From positions 1 through 64,000 of the forward strand of contig NZ_JAMZEA010000006.1 of NCBI RefSeq assembly GCF_024172125.1: a stretch of DNA of 64,000 bases, read 5' to 3'. The notes beneath the pieces were generated by a model, which saw nothing but the letters and a program-made list of their open reading frames with translations, was not told where the DNA came from and made no database searches. Shown piece after piece: positions 35,518 to 44,312 of the stretch. The translations under genes and the position numbers were made by a program. The first letter of the stretch is position 1; the number at the start of each line of letters is the position of its first letter. Source of the stretch: Actinomadura rupiterrae. Lineage in GTDB: Bacteria > Actinomycetota > Actinomycetes > Streptosporangiales > Streptosporangiaceae.

Positions 35518-37143
35518 TCATCGGTTCCGCCCCAGACCGGCCGCCATGAACACCTCTGCCTGCTCACGGAGAGGCGTCGCGTCCGGTGTCCAGTTCTCAA
35601 CGGCCACGAGCCCAGGGACGATCAGCTCCCAATCTCCGAAGAACGCCCTGATCTCCGGCAGATCTCGTGGGTAGATCTGGGTCGTGCTCGCCGAGTTGTA
35701 CTCCCGCAGCCCGGCGTCGATGTAGGAGTTGTTCCGCGAGGCGTGCGACAGTGCCAGGTACGAGCCTGGGGCAACAGCATCACGGAGCGTCTGGACGAGG
35801 CCGAGTGGTTCGGCGGCGTCCGGGATGAAGTGCACGATCGCGACCAGCAGGATGCCGATCGGTTCGCTGAAGTCGAGCAGGCGTCGGACGTCCGGGTCGT
35901 CCAGGATCGCGGCCGGGTCGTTCAGGTCCCCTTGCACCATCGCGGTCTGCTCCCCGGCGGCGAGCAGGGCACGACCGTGGGCGATCACGACCGGGTCGTG
36001 GTCGATGTACGCGACGCGGGCGTCCGGATGCTCGGCTTGGGCGACGGTGTGGGTGTTGTTCATCGTCGGCAGCCCGCATCCGATGTCGAGGAACTGGCGG
36101 ACGCCGCTGCGGCTCATGTGCCGGACCGCGTCGATCAAGAACCTGCGGTTCTGCCGCATGCTCTCGCCGACGCCCGGCATGGCCTCCAACACCGCCTCGG
36201 CGTGCGCCCGGTCGACCTCGTAGTAGTTCTTACCGCCGAGCACGTAGTCGTACATCCGCGCGATATTCGGCGATTTGATGTGTTCCTCGGGCAGTGCGGG
36301 CATCGTCGTGAGCTCCTCATGCCTTGTCGTGAGGGTTGCTGTCCACGTCGGGCTCGGGCGGTCGTGCCGCACGTCGGCGCCCAGGCAATGAACGGTCGGC
36401 GCCCAAGCCAGCGAAGGATCGTTGCATGCGATCTGGCCGGCGAGTCGGCGGAGGGCAGGTCCAAGGAGACTCTGGTCGCCCATCAGCTCGACGGCCTCTC
36501 CATGGACCTGAAGCGCTTCGGCCTTGTGGTCAGCGCGGTAGAGCGTGAGCATGAGCATGCCGCGCAACTGCTCGTCGTAACCGTCCTCAGCCAACCACAA
36601 ACGCAGCTTGGGGATAAGCCGATGGTGCTCCCCCAGCTCTAGTAGAGCCTCGGCGAGGAGTACTCGGGTTTGACGGCGGCGCTCCAGCAGCCCCTGTTCG
36701 AGAGTCTCCATGGCGGACGTCATCGGGAGGTCGCCCAAAGGCAGGCTGCCCCAAAGGGCCAAGGCCCGTTCGAGGCTGACGACGATCCCGCGCAGGTCGT
36801 GGCGGCGCTTCCGTCCAGCTTGTTCAGTCAGTTGTTCGAAGTCGCGAAGGTCCAGGTAGTCGTCCTTCGCGAGGTGGAGCCTGTAGCCGCCGGCCTCGGT
36901 AGACAGACACCGGTTCGGCATGACCTTGCGGGCGGTCAGGACGGCCTGATGTAACGCCTTGGTCGGATTCCTGACCTCCTCCGGCTCCCACATCAGCTCC
37001 GCCAACCTGTCCGTCTTCACCAGTCCATCCGGGTGCAGGGCCAGGACGGAGAGGAGCTGCCGAGTCTGCCTCCGCGAGACCGCGATGGCCTCGCCTGCGT
37101 CCGTGCGGATGTCGAGCGAGTTGCCAAGGATTCGGTACTCCAC
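35518..37143 (-). CDS. BTAD regulator fused to SAM methyltransferase (Methyltransf_19), copy B
   Basis: 541 residues; GTG start with GGAGG upstream. Same order as copy A: winged helix (EYRILGNSLDIRTDAGEAI, RQTRQLLSVLALHPDG), BTAD to about 245 (AEDGYDEQLRGMLMLTLYRA), a longer linker, then methyltransferase from about 285. Motifs include NIARMYDYVLGGKNYYEVDR, FLDIGCGLPTMNNTHTVAQ, VAYIDHDPVVIAHGRALLAA and LLVAIVHFIPD. Divergence from A across the whole length shows an old tandem duplication or parallel fusion. The methyltransferase glycine loop is intact in both. Targets, and whether the methyltransferase is catalytic or a sensor, are unknown. Confidence 0.85.
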   Translation of the reverse strand: MEYRILGNSLDIRTDAGEAIAVSRRQTRQLLSVLALHPDGLVKTDRLAELMWEPEEVRNPTKALHQAVLTARKVMPNRCLSTEAGGYRLHLAKDDYLDLRDFEQLTEQAGRKRRHDLRGIVVSLERALALWGSLPLGDLPMTSAMETLEQGLLERRRQTRVLLAEALLELGEHHRLIPKLRLWLAEDGYDEQLRGMLMLTLYRADHKAEALQVHGEAVELMGDQSLLGPALRRLAGQIACNDPSLAWAPTVHCLGADVRHDRPSPTWTATLTTRHEELTTMPALPEEHIKSPNIARMYDYVLGGKNYYEVDRAHAEAVLEAMPGVGESMRQNRRFLIDAVRHMSRSGVRQFLDIGCGLPTMNNTHTVAQAEHPDARVAYIDHDPVVIAHGRALLAAGEQTAMVQGDLNDPAAILDDPDVRRLLDFSEPIGILLVAIVHFIPDAAEPLGLVQTLRDAVAPGSYLALSHASRNNSYIDAGLREYNSASTTQIYPRDLPEIRAFFGDWELIVPGLVAVENWTPDATPLREQAEVFMAAGLGRNR

Positions 37144-37595
37144 CGCCGTCCTCCATCCTTACTGACATCCACTGATGCAATAGGACAACCAATCAGTCAG
37201 CGCGAGGAACAGGCAGCTGAACTAGTGGCCAGGTCCGGTCAACGCATTGGGCGTCGTTGTCAGCGGTCCTTCGCGCCGGGAGACGTGACCAGTTGATGAC
37301 CGCCTATCTCTACCATCGGACGCACCTCTGACGTCGATACCAGTCCAGCTCATCTAGAGCACCGAGGAGCAAGGTGACCGCACATGTCACGCGCACCGAC
37401 GCTGCTCGCCGCCTGAGCGCTCGCCCGGCAGGCCTCCGGGGAGGCGAAGCAACCAGCGAATGGTCGCTGAACAGGCTTGTTAGGTCACCGTTGGGTCGTT
37501 GTGGTCGCCTGGATTGTCGGTCGTGGCCTCCACCGCGGTCGCATCCACGCACGGCACAGCGTCCCGCTCACGAGCACGAGAACCAGGAGGGCGGA
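37144..37595. other. Intergenic region before the pilus operon
   Basis: Divergent promoters for copy B and the pilus operon should lie here. The upstream ORF extension from 37374 is arginine-rich and has no start signal, so it is treated as non-coding. No clear operator was found. Confidence 0.4.
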
Positions 37596-38147
37596 GTGGC
37601 GATACAGCAGCGATTGCTCTGCACTTTGGCGCTGACCGCGTGCGGACTCGCTCTTTCTGCTACCGCTTGCTCAAAGCCTTCTAGGTCGGCGGTGTCGAGT
37701 AGTCCAGTGCCGGTGACGTCCTTTTCAACGGCAGGGAGTTCTTCGCCTGAAGCGGCAGTCCTGGATGCCTACCAGAAGATGTGGAGCACCTATGCCAAGG
37801 CGACTGGATCCGCGAACTATCTGAGTCCCGATCTTTCTCGGTATGCCACCGCCGGGGCTCGCGATCTGCTTGTTCGGGCGCTCTACAACTACAAGAAGGA
37901 AGGGGTGGTCACCCGAGGGGCACCGGTGAACCATCCCACGGTCGCGCGGCTGGCGACCACTGAGAAGCCTCCGCAGGCGACGGTTCGCGACTGCATGGAC
38001 AGTTCCCAGTGGCGCCGCTACGACCGCAACGGGAAGCTGATCGACACCACCCCGCCCCGTCCGCGGCTCGTCCGCGCGGAGTTGGCGTCCTACGACGGCT
38101 CCTGGAAGACCACCCTCCTCGTAGTGAACAAGGGGGGCACATGTTGA
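37596..38147 (+). CDS. Lipoprotein at the head of the Tad operon
   Basis: 183 residues from GTG 37596, chosen for AGGAGG six bases upstream and the lipoprotein signal that follows (LALTACGLALSATAC, lipid Cys at about 24). The mature part has SPEAAVLDAYQKMWSTYAKA, a pattern seen in small actinobacterial lipoproteins, and NYLSPDLSRYATAGA. Its end overlaps the next gene. No enzymatic motif; it could assist pilus or surface assembly, judged by position only. Confidence 0.75.
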   Translation: MAIQQRLLCTLALTACGLALSATACSKPSRSAVSSSPVPVTSFSTAGSSSPEAAVLDAYQKMWSTYAKATGSANYLSPDLSRYATAGARDLLVRALYNYKKEGVVTRGAPVNHPTVARLATTEKPPQATVRDCMDSSQWRRYDRNGKLIDTTPPRPRLVRAELASYDGSWKTTLLVVNKGGTC

Positions 38148-38968
38148 AGCAGTCCATGACGCTCCTCGCCGGTGGCGTGATGAGCGGGCTCGTTCTGACC
38201 ACTGCGGCATCAGCGGACCCTCCGCCTCCTGACGGACCAGGAGACGACGTTCAATGCCGGAACGGAGGAACTCCCGGTTGCGACGTGTCCGTAGGCAATC
38301 ACCCTTCTCCTGCGGGCGACCCGCGTAATCCCGGCGGAGGCGAGGGCGGCTCCGGTCCAACCGGGGGCGGCACTGGCGGGGGTGGTGGGTGTCCGGATCC
38401 GGCGTCTATCGCGGGGAACGGGGCGTGTAATCAGCAAGTCGGGACTGGGGGCGGGGGCGGCGGGGTGGCTGCTCCCCCGGCGCCGGGGGTGTTGGCGCAG
38501 GTGGCGCGGGGGCGGTTTGTGTTGCCGAGTCCGGTGATCCGGTCGTCGCCGCGGCAGGACCTGCTGCAGTTGGTGCACTTGCCGACGTGGCTGTGGATCG
38601 ATCGGTCGGTGTGGCATCCCTACACGGCGACGGCTTCGGTGCCGGGCGAAAGTGTGACCGCGACCGCGACGCCGGCGCAGGTGGCGTGGGTGACCGGGGA
38701 CGGCGGGTCGGTGACGTGCCACGGTCCCGGCACCCCCTACGGCCAAAGCGGGAATCCGCAAGCGGCCTCGCCGGACTGCGGGCACACCTTCCAGGTGTCC
38801 TCGGCGGGGCAGCCGGGTGAGGCCTACCGGGTGACCGCGACGATCACCTGGGCGATCACGTGGGCGGGCGGTGGGCAGGCCGGGACGCTGCCGCCGTTGA
38901 CCACTTCGGCGGCTGCCGGGTTCCGGGTCGCTGAAGCGCAAGGACTCGACATCCCACCGGGAGCGTGA
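38141..38968 (+). CDS. Secreted glycine-rich protein of the Tad operon
   Basis: 275 residues; ATG 38141 overlaps the previous stop by 7 nt and a signal peptide follows (TLLAGGVMSGLVLTTAASA). Residues about 25-110 are Gly/Pro/Asp-rich with four cysteines. Residues 125-260 form a beta-rich domain with WLWIDRSVWHPYTATASVPG and ITWAITWAGGG. Genes like this accompany actinobacterial tad clusters; the product may be a surface-exposed pilus-associated protein. No family name is assigned. Confidence 0.7.
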   Translation: MLKQSMTLLAGGVMSGLVLTTAASADPPPPDGPGDDVQCRNGGTPGCDVSVGNHPSPAGDPRNPGGGEGGSGPTGGGTGGGGGCPDPASIAGNGACNQQVGTGGGGGGVAAPPAPGVLAQVARGRFVLPSPVIRSSPRQDLLQLVHLPTWLWIDRSVWHPYTATASVPGESVTATATPAQVAWVTGDGGSVTCHGPGTPYGQSGNPQAASPDCGHTFQVSSAGQPGEAYRVTATITWAITWAGGGQAGTLPPLTTSAAAGFRVAEAQGLDIPPGA

Positions 38969-39651
38969 GAGCGATGGCCACCTCGTCCACCACATCGTCA
39001 TCGCTGACACGCGGCCTGGATGGCCGCGGCAGCGATACGGCGGTGAAGGCGCGGTCGCGGCGCAATGGGTCGCTGGTGCTGTTGGGGTTGTTGCTGGTGG
39101 TGGGGTGCGGGTTGGCGTTTGCGGTGGTGGTGGCCGATGCCGGGCATCGGCGGCCGGTGGTGATGGTGGTGCGGGCCCTGCCGGCCGGGGCGGTGCTGCG
39201 CGCGGGTGATGTTGTGGTGGTGCAGGCGAATGTTCCGGCGGGGGTGCGGGTGGTGCCGGGGTCGCAGCTTGCGGCGGTGGTGGGTCGGCCGGTGGCGGTG
39301 CCGCTGGTGGCGCGGAGCTTGCTGTCGCCCGAGGCGGTGGCCGGGTCGGTGTTTCCGCCGGTCGGGCAGAGCGTGTTGGGGGTGGCGTTGAAGGCGGGGC
39401 GGTTCCCGCCGGATCTGGTGGCGGGGGCGCGGGTGCGGGCGTTTCGGGTCCCGGCCGGCGACCAGCCGGGGGCCAAACCGGCTGATACCGCCGCGTTGCC
39501 GGTCACGACGGGGACGGTGGTGCGGGTGGAGCCGCAGCGCGACGGCGACGGGGCGGTGGTGGAGCTGCAGGTTCCGGCCGATGACATCCCGCAGGTGGCG
39601 GCGGTGGCGGCGACCGGCGCGGTGAGTTTGGTGTTGGTGGCGGGCGGCTGA
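38965..39651 (+). CDS. CpaB/RcpC-like SAF-domain protein
   Basis: 228 residues; GTG overlaps the upstream stop (GTGA); ATG 38974 is an alternative. One membrane helix (SLVLLGLLLVVGCGLAFAVV) is followed by a SAF domain: VVMVVRALPAGAVLRAGDVV, VVVQANVPAGVRVVPGSQLA, VVGRPVAVPLVA. A shorter C-terminal region with VVRVEPQRDGDGAVVELQVP matches the end of RcpC/CpaB proteins, which guide Flp pilus assembly at the outer face. Confidence 0.8.
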   Translation: MRAMATSSTTSSSLTRGLDGRGSDTAVKARSRRNGSLVLLGLLLVVGCGLAFAVVVADAGHRRPVVMVVRALPAGAVLRAGDVVVVQANVPAGVRVVPGSQLAAVVGRPVAVPLVARSLLSPEAVAGSVFPPVGQSVLGVALKAGRFPPDLVAGARVRAFRVPAGDQPGAKPADTAALPVTTGTVVRVEPQRDGDGAVVELQVPADDIPQVAAVAATGAVSLVLVAGG

Positions 39652-39665
39652 GCGGGCGAGGTGGG

Positions 39666-40571
39666 ATGGGCGTGGCGGTGTTGACGATCGGGTCGGTCAA
39701 GGGCTCGCCGGGCGTGACGACGTTGCTGACGGCGTTGGCGGCCACCTGGCCGACGCGGCCGGTGGTGCTGGTCGAGGCCGATCCAGCGGGCGGTGATCTG
39801 GCCGCGCAGTGGGAGTTGGGCACCGAACCGGGCCTGGTGGGTTTGGCGGCGGCGGCACGTCGGGCGCCGCGCCCGGATCTGTTCTGGTCGCACGGGCAGC
39901 GGGTCGGCGAGGTCACGGTGGTGCCGGCGCCGGTGGGTGCGGGGCAGGCGAGCGCGGCGGTGGCGGCGCTGGCCGCCTCCGGGCTGATCGCGGCGCTGGC
40001 CGGTGATCCGCGACCGGTGGTGCTGGTGGATGTCGGGCGGGTGACGCCGGAGTCGGCGGCACTGGGTTTGGTGGCGCAGTCGACGGCGATGCTGGTGATG
40101 GCGCGGGCGCAGATGCCGGGGCTGGCGCACCTGAGCAAGCAGTTCACCGCGGTCACCCGGACAGCGCGGCAGGCGGGGGTGGTGCTGGTGGGCGCCGGGG
40201 CGTTCCCGGTGCGGGAGGTCGAGGCGGCGCTGCACGTTCCGGTGATCGCGCAGCTGCCCGAGGATCGGCGCGGCGCCGCAGTGCTGGCCTCCGGGCCGTC
40301 GGTGCTGCGGCGGGCTGGGCGGGTGCGGCTGGCCGCGCCGCGCGGACACTGGCCGAACGCGTGGCGATCTCCGACGGTTTCCTCGACCCCGACGAGCCGA
40401 GCCCCGCATCCACCGGCCGCGCGCATGAGGCGGGCCCAACCGGCGATGAGGCAACGGCGCACCCGCCGGCAGGGGCGGGCGGTGAGGTGGCGGCGGCGCG
40501 GGAGGCGGCCAGCCCGCCCAAGGCGTGGCTGGCGTCGCGGCCGATGGCGCCGCAGCGCGCCGCCGTGGTGA
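39666..40571 (+). CDS. TadZ/CpaE-like ParA-family ATPase, C-terminal frameshift
   Basis: 301 codons as annotated. The body to about residue 220 is a MinD/ParA-type protein: TIGSVKGSPGVTTLLTALAA (deviant Walker A, KGSPGVTT), VVLVEADPAGGDLAAQWELG, VVLVDVGRVTPES. Near 40340 the coding composition moves one frame over: RTLAERVAISDGFLDPDEPS continues to TGA at 40583-40585, which overlaps the tadA start (TGATG). The tail read in the annotated frame is arginine-rich nonsense. So either one base is missing in the sequence or the acidic C-terminal tail has been lost. The role is localising the pilus machine. Confidence 0.75.
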   Translation: MGVAVLTIGSVKGSPGVTTLLTALAATWPTRPVVLVEADPAGGDLAAQWELGTEPGLVGLAAAARRAPRPDLFWSHGQRVGEVTVVPAPVGAGQASAAVAALAASGLIAALAGDPRPVVLVDVGRVTPESAALGLVAQSTAMLVMARAQMPGLAHLSKQFTAVTRTARQAGVVLVGAGAFPVREVEAALHVPVIAQLPEDRRGAAVLASGPSVLRRAGRVRLAAPRGHWPNAWRSPTVSSTPTSRAPHPPAARMRRAQPAMRQRRTRRQGRAVRWRRRGRRPARPRRGWRRGRWRRSAPPW

Positions 40572-40584
40572 GGCGGGTGGGCTG

Positions 40585-41874
40585 ATGGCGGTGGTGAACG
40601 GGACCGAGGCGGCGCTGGTGGACTGGGTCCGCTCGCAGGTCGCTGCCAGACTGGCCGCCGCCGGCAGCACGGGCGCCGATGCGCGGGGGCAGATGGAGCT
40701 GTGCCAGCGGTCGATCACCGAGGTGCTGGACGGGTATGCCGCGCACGCGTTGCGCAGCGGGCAGGCGCCGCTGGATGAGGCCAGCGAGCAGCGGGTCGCC
40801 ACGGCGGTGTTCAACAGCCTGTTCGCGCTCGGCGGGTTCCAGCCGCTGCTGGAGGACGAGGCGATCGAGAACATCAACGCCAACGGCTGTGACAACGTGT
40901 GGGTCCGCTACGCCGACGGCACCCGCGCGCAGGTCCCACCGGTGGCGCGATCCGACGCCGACCTGGTCGAGTTGTTGCGCACCATCGCTGCCCGCACCGG
41001 CATCGAGGAACGCCGCTTCGACCGCGGGGTGCCGCGGTTGTCGGTGCAGTTGCCCGACGGGTCGCGGTTGTTTGCGGTGATGGCGGTGTCGGCGCGTCCG
41101 GCGGTGGCGATCCGCCGGCACCGCTACCTGACGGTCACGCTGCGGGACCTGCAGTTGCAGGGCAGCCTGGACCGGCGCCTGGCGGCGTTTTTGGCCGCGC
41201 TGGTCAGATCCCGCAAGAACGTGCTGATCTGCGGCGGGACCTCCATCGGCAAGACGACGCTGTTGCGCGCGCTGGCCGCCGAGATCGGCCCGGCCGAGCG
41301 GCTGGTCACCATCGAGGACGCCTACGAGCTGGCGCTGGACCGCGACATCGACGCCCACCCCGATGTGGTCGCGTTGCAGGCCCGCGAGGCCAACGTGGAG
41401 GGCGAGGGCGAGATCGGCATGGCCGAGCTGGTGCGGTGGGCGCTGCGGATGTCCCCCGACCGGGTCATCGTCGGGGAAGCGCGCGGCGCCGAGGTCGTGC
41501 CGATGCTGAACGCGATGTCGCAGGGCAACGACGGGTCGATGGCCACCGTGCACGCCTCCAGCTCCCGCGGCGCGTTCGCGCGGCTGGCCACCTACGCCGC
41601 CCAGGCCGCCGAACGCCTGCCGATCGAGGCGACCGCGATGCTGGTCGGCGGCGCGGTGCATTTCGTGGTGCACCTGGACACCGCCCCCGATGGCGCGCGG
41701 GTGGTGTCGTCGGTGCTGGAGGTCACCGGCGCCGACGGCCGGCACGTCACCGCCAACGAGGTGTTCCGCCCCGGCCCCGGCCGCCGCGCCGTGCCGGGCG
41801 TGCCGGTCCGCGCCGAGACCCTGCAGGAGCTGGAGGCGGTCGAGCTGGACACCCGCGGCTGGTGGACGCCGTGA
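40585..41874 (+). CDS. tadA: TadA/CpaF secretion ATPase
   Basis: 429 residues from ATG 40585, which overlaps the true end of the tadZ-like frame. N-terminal all-helical region, then the T2SS/T4SS motor ATPase core: EDEAIENINANGCDNVWVRY, Walker A ICGGTSIGKTTLLRALA, Asp box TIEDAYELALD, Walker B region MSPDRVIVGEARGAEV, and the His box HASSSRGAFARLATY. It powers pilin extrusion for the Flp/Tad pilus. Ser-Ile replaces the usual Gly-Ala in the P-loop but the GKTT core is intact. Confidence 0.92.
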   Translation: MAVVNGTEAALVDWVRSQVAARLAAAGSTGADARGQMELCQRSITEVLDGYAAHALRSGQAPLDEASEQRVATAVFNSLFALGGFQPLLEDEAIENINANGCDNVWVRYADGTRAQVPPVARSDADLVELLRTIAARTGIEERRFDRGVPRLSVQLPDGSRLFAVMAVSARPAVAIRRHRYLTVTLRDLQLQGSLDRRLAAFLAALVRSRKNVLICGGTSIGKTTLLRALAAEIGPAERLVTIEDAYELALDRDIDAHPDVVALQAREANVEGEGEIGMAELVRWALRMSPDRVIVGEARGAEVVPMLNAMSQGNDGSMATVHASSSRGAFARLATYAAQAAERLPIEATAMLVGGAVHFVVHLDTAPDGARVVSSVLEVTGADGRHVTANEVFRPGPGRRAVPGVPVRAETLQELEAVELDTRGWWTP

Positions 41875-42710
41875 CCGCGCTGGCCGCGCTGCTGGGTGTC
41901 GGCGCCGGGCTCGGCCTGCTGGCCATCTGGGGCGGGCTGCGACGGCGCCCGCGGACGCTGCGCCTGCGACCTGGGCGCGGGCTGCTGCCGCGCCGCTCCC
42001 CGCTGCGCCTGGTCGCGGTGGTCGGCGCCGGGGTGGTGGCGGCGGCGTTCACGCGCTGGCCGGTCGCGGCGCTGCTGGCGGCCGCGGCCGGCTGGTGGCT
42101 GCCCGAGCTGCTGGGTCCCGACCGCGCGTATGCAGCTGCCGTCGCGCGGATCGAGGCGATCGCGTCCTGGACCGAGTCGCTGCGCGACACCCTGGCCTCG
42201 GCCGCCGGGCTGGAACAGACCATCATCGCCACCGCACAGGTCGCGCCCGTGCCGATCGCCGTCCCGGTCGCCGAGCTGGCCGCCTGCCTGGAGGGCGGGG
42301 CGCGGCTGCCCGACGCCCTGGCCGACTTCGCCGACACTCTCGGCGATGCCACCGCCGACCTGGTGGTGACCGCGCTGACCCTGGCGGTGCGGGCCGAGAC
42401 CGGCGAGCTCGGGCCGCTGTTGGGGCGGCTGGCGGTCGCCACCCGCGACCAGGCGCAGATGCGGCTGCGGATAGCGGCCGGACGCGCCCGCACCCGCTCC
42501 TCGGTGCGGATCATCATCGGCGCCACCCTCGCGATGACGGCCGGGCTGCTGGTGTGGAGCCGCAGCTTCCTGGCCCCCTACACCACCCCGCTGGGACAGA
42601 TCGCGCTGCTGGCCATCGGCGCCTGCTTCGCCACCGCCTTCGCCTGGCTGCACCGCATGAGCCACATGCCCGCCCCGCCGCGGCTGCTCACCCCGAGGGC
42701 ACGCACATGA
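41871..42710 (+). CDS. tadB: TadB-like type II secretion F-domain protein
   Basis: 279 residues; GTG overlaps the tadA stop by 4 nt. Two N-terminal hydrophobic stretches, a cytoplasmic T2SF domain (YAAAVARIEAIASWTESLRD, ELAACLEGGARLPDALADFA, RAETGELGPLLGRLAVATRD) and two C-terminal helices (ATLAMTAGLLVWS, ALLAIGACFATAFAWL). It forms the inner-membrane platform with TadC and couples to TadA. Confidence 0.88.
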   Translation: MTALAALLGVGAGLGLLAIWGGLRRRPRTLRLRPGRGLLPRRSPLRLVAVVGAGVVAAAFTRWPVAALLAAAAGWWLPELLGPDRAYAAAVARIEAIASWTESLRDTLASAAGLEQTIIATAQVAPVPIAVPVAELAACLEGGARLPDALADFADTLGDATADLVVTALTLAVRAETGELGPLLGRLAVATRDQAQMRLRIAAGRARTRSSVRIIIGATLAMTAGLLVWSRSFLAPYTTPLGQIALLAIGACFATAFAWLHRMSHMPAPPRLLTPRART

Positions 42711-43606
42711 CGACCGCGCTGCTGCTCGGGCTGGGCTGCGGTCTCGGCCTGCTGGCGCTCTGGCGCGGGCTACGCCCACCCCGTACGGCACTGGCGGCCC
42801 AACTCGCCCGCCTCACCCCAACCGCGCCGCCCCTTCCCGCACCCCCACCCGCCGACGCCGACGGGAGCTGGACGGCGCGGCTGGGGCGACCGCTGGCGCC
42901 AGTCCTGGCGGAGCTGGGCCTGCCGACCCGCTCGATGCGCGCCGACCTGGCGGTGCTGGGGCGGGCGCCCGAGCGGCTGCTGGCCGAAAAGGCCGCGACG
43001 CCGCTGATCGGGGCGCTGCTGCCGCCCGCACTGTGGTTCCTGCTGACCGCCGGCGGCCTGGCGGTGGCCTGGACGATGCCGCTGTGGGCCTCACTGGCCC
43101 TGGCCGCCGCCGGGTTCATCGTCCCGGACCTGGCGCTGCGCAACCAGGCCAACCAGCGCCGGGCCGCCTTCCGGCAAGCGCTGGCGGCCTTCCTGGACCT
43201 GGTGGTGATCGGCCTGGCCGGCGGCGCAGGAGTAGAAGCGGCCCTCACCCACGCCGCCACCGCCGGCACCGGCTGGTCGTTCGAGCAGCTCCGCCGCGCC
43301 CTGGACACCGCGCAACTCACCCGCCGACCGCCCTGGACCAGCCTGGCCGACCTCGGCCGCCGCCTGCAGATCCCCGAACTGGTCGAGCTGGCCGCCACCG
43401 TCACCCTCGCCGGCACCGAAGGCGCCAAGATCCGCACCTCGCTCACCGCCAAAGCCGCCGCCGTCCGCGCCCACCAACTCGCCGACGCCGAAGCCGACGC
43501 GCAAGCCGCCACCGAACGCCTGTCCCTACCGCTGGTGCTGCTGTTCGGCGGATTCCTGCTGCTGCTGGGCTACCCCGCCGTCGTCCACGTCCTGACCGCC
43601 TTCTAG
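42707..43606 (+). CDS. tadC: TadC-like type II secretion F-domain protein
   Basis: 299 residues; ATG overlaps the tadB stop (ATGA). Hydrophobic start, a pair of helices near 95-140, a T2SF domain (FRQALAAFLDLVVIGLAGGA, SLADLGRRLQIPELVELAAT, EGAKIRTSLTAKAAAVRAH) and a final helix pair (LPLVLLFGGFLLLLGYPAVV). Partner of TadB in the pilus platform. Confidence 0.88.
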   Translation: MTTALLLGLGCGLGLLALWRGLRPPRTALAAQLARLTPTAPPLPAPPPADADGSWTARLGRPLAPVLAELGLPTRSMRADLAVLGRAPERLLAEKAATPLIGALLPPALWFLLTAGGLAVAWTMPLWASLALAAAGFIVPDLALRNQANQRRAAFRQALAAFLDLVVIGLAGGAGVEAALTHAATAGTGWSFEQLRRALDTAQLTRRPPWTSLADLGRRLQIPELVELAATVTLAGTEGAKIRTSLTAKAAAVRAHQLADAEADAQAATERLSLPLVLLFGGFLLLLGYPAVVHVLTAF

Positions 43607-43613
43607 GAGAAAG

Positions 43614-43823
43614 GTGCCTCGCATGCCCGAATGGACGATCCTGACCGCCGCGGCCCACCTGCTGCGCGAACGCTGGAGAAGGCTGCGCACCGGCCCGCGC
43701 GACGGCGGCTACACCACCGAGACCGTCGTGGTCACCGCGCTGCTGGTCGCCCTGGCCATCGCCGCGGTCGCCCTCATCGCCGGCAAGGTCCGCGCCAAGG
43801 CCGGCGGACTGGACCTGGGATGA
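43614..43823 (+). CDS. Flp-like small prepilin
   Basis: 69 residues from GTG 43614 with AGGAGAAA upstream (an in-frame ATG lies three codons later). A basic leader of about 30 residues ends DGGYTTET, then a single 20-residue hydrophobic helix (VVVTALLVALAIAAVALIAG). Cleavage G-GYTTE would place Glu at +5, the key prepilin feature. Size and place directly after tadC argue for the major pilin or a DUF4244-type pilin-like protein. Confidence 0.7.
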   Translation: MPRMPEWTILTAAAHLLRERWRRLRTGPRDGGYTTETVVVTALLVALAIAAVALIAGKVRAKAGGLDLG

Positions 43824-44293
43824 ACCGCCCTCCCCGACCCCGGTTCCGCGCGCGTGCCCGCCGACCTGGCCGGCGATGCGGCCCGGGATGCGGTCCAAGG
43901 CGCGGTGAACGCGGGTCGGTGGCCGCCGAAACAGCGGTGGCGATGCCGCTGCTCCTGCTGCTGATCCTGTTGGCGGTGCAGTTCGGGATCTGGGCCCACA
44001 CCGTGCACGTCGCCCAGGCCACCGCGGCCGAGGCCCTATCGGCCGCGCGCCTGGACGGCGCGACCGCCGCCGACGGCCAGGCCCGCGCCCAGGCCGTCCG
44101 CCAGCAGCTCGGCCCGCACACTCTGGCCGACGCCCACATCCAGATCACCCGCGGCCCCGACACCGTCACCGTCCAGGTCACCGGCACCGCACCGCGCGTG
44201 GTGCCGCTGCCGTTCCTGCACCTGCCGGTCCGCGCGCACGCCGCCGGACCGGTCGAACGCTTCCGCCCCAACACCGTCCCCACCACCCCCTGA
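43820..44293 (+). CDS. TadE-like pseudopilin 1
   Basis: 157 residues; ATG overlaps the prepilin gene's stop (ATGA). Arg-rich leader, then ERGSVAAETAVAMPLLLLLI: G-SVAAE puts Glu at +5 of a prepilin-type cleavage site, followed by the membrane helix, as in TadE. The remainder (AQATAAEALSAARLDGATAA, HIQITRGPDTVTVQVTGTAP) is the usual soluble beta-domain. Minor pilin or assembly factor of the Tad pilus. Confidence 0.82.
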   Translation: MNRPPRPRFRARARRPGRRCGPGCGPRRGERGSVAAETAVAMPLLLLLILLAVQFGIWAHTVHVAQATAAEALSAARLDGATAADGQARAQAVRQQLGPHTLADAHIQITRGPDTVTVQVTGTAPRVVPLPFLHLPVRAHAAGPVERFRPNTVPTTP

Positions 44294-44312
44294 CCTGCAA
44301 GGAGCGCCTCCG

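Noticed and set aside
38856..40895. 679-codon minus-strand frame across the pilus genes
   Set aside because: Entirely antisense to well-supported cpaB-, tadZ- and tadA-like genes; low-complexity translation.
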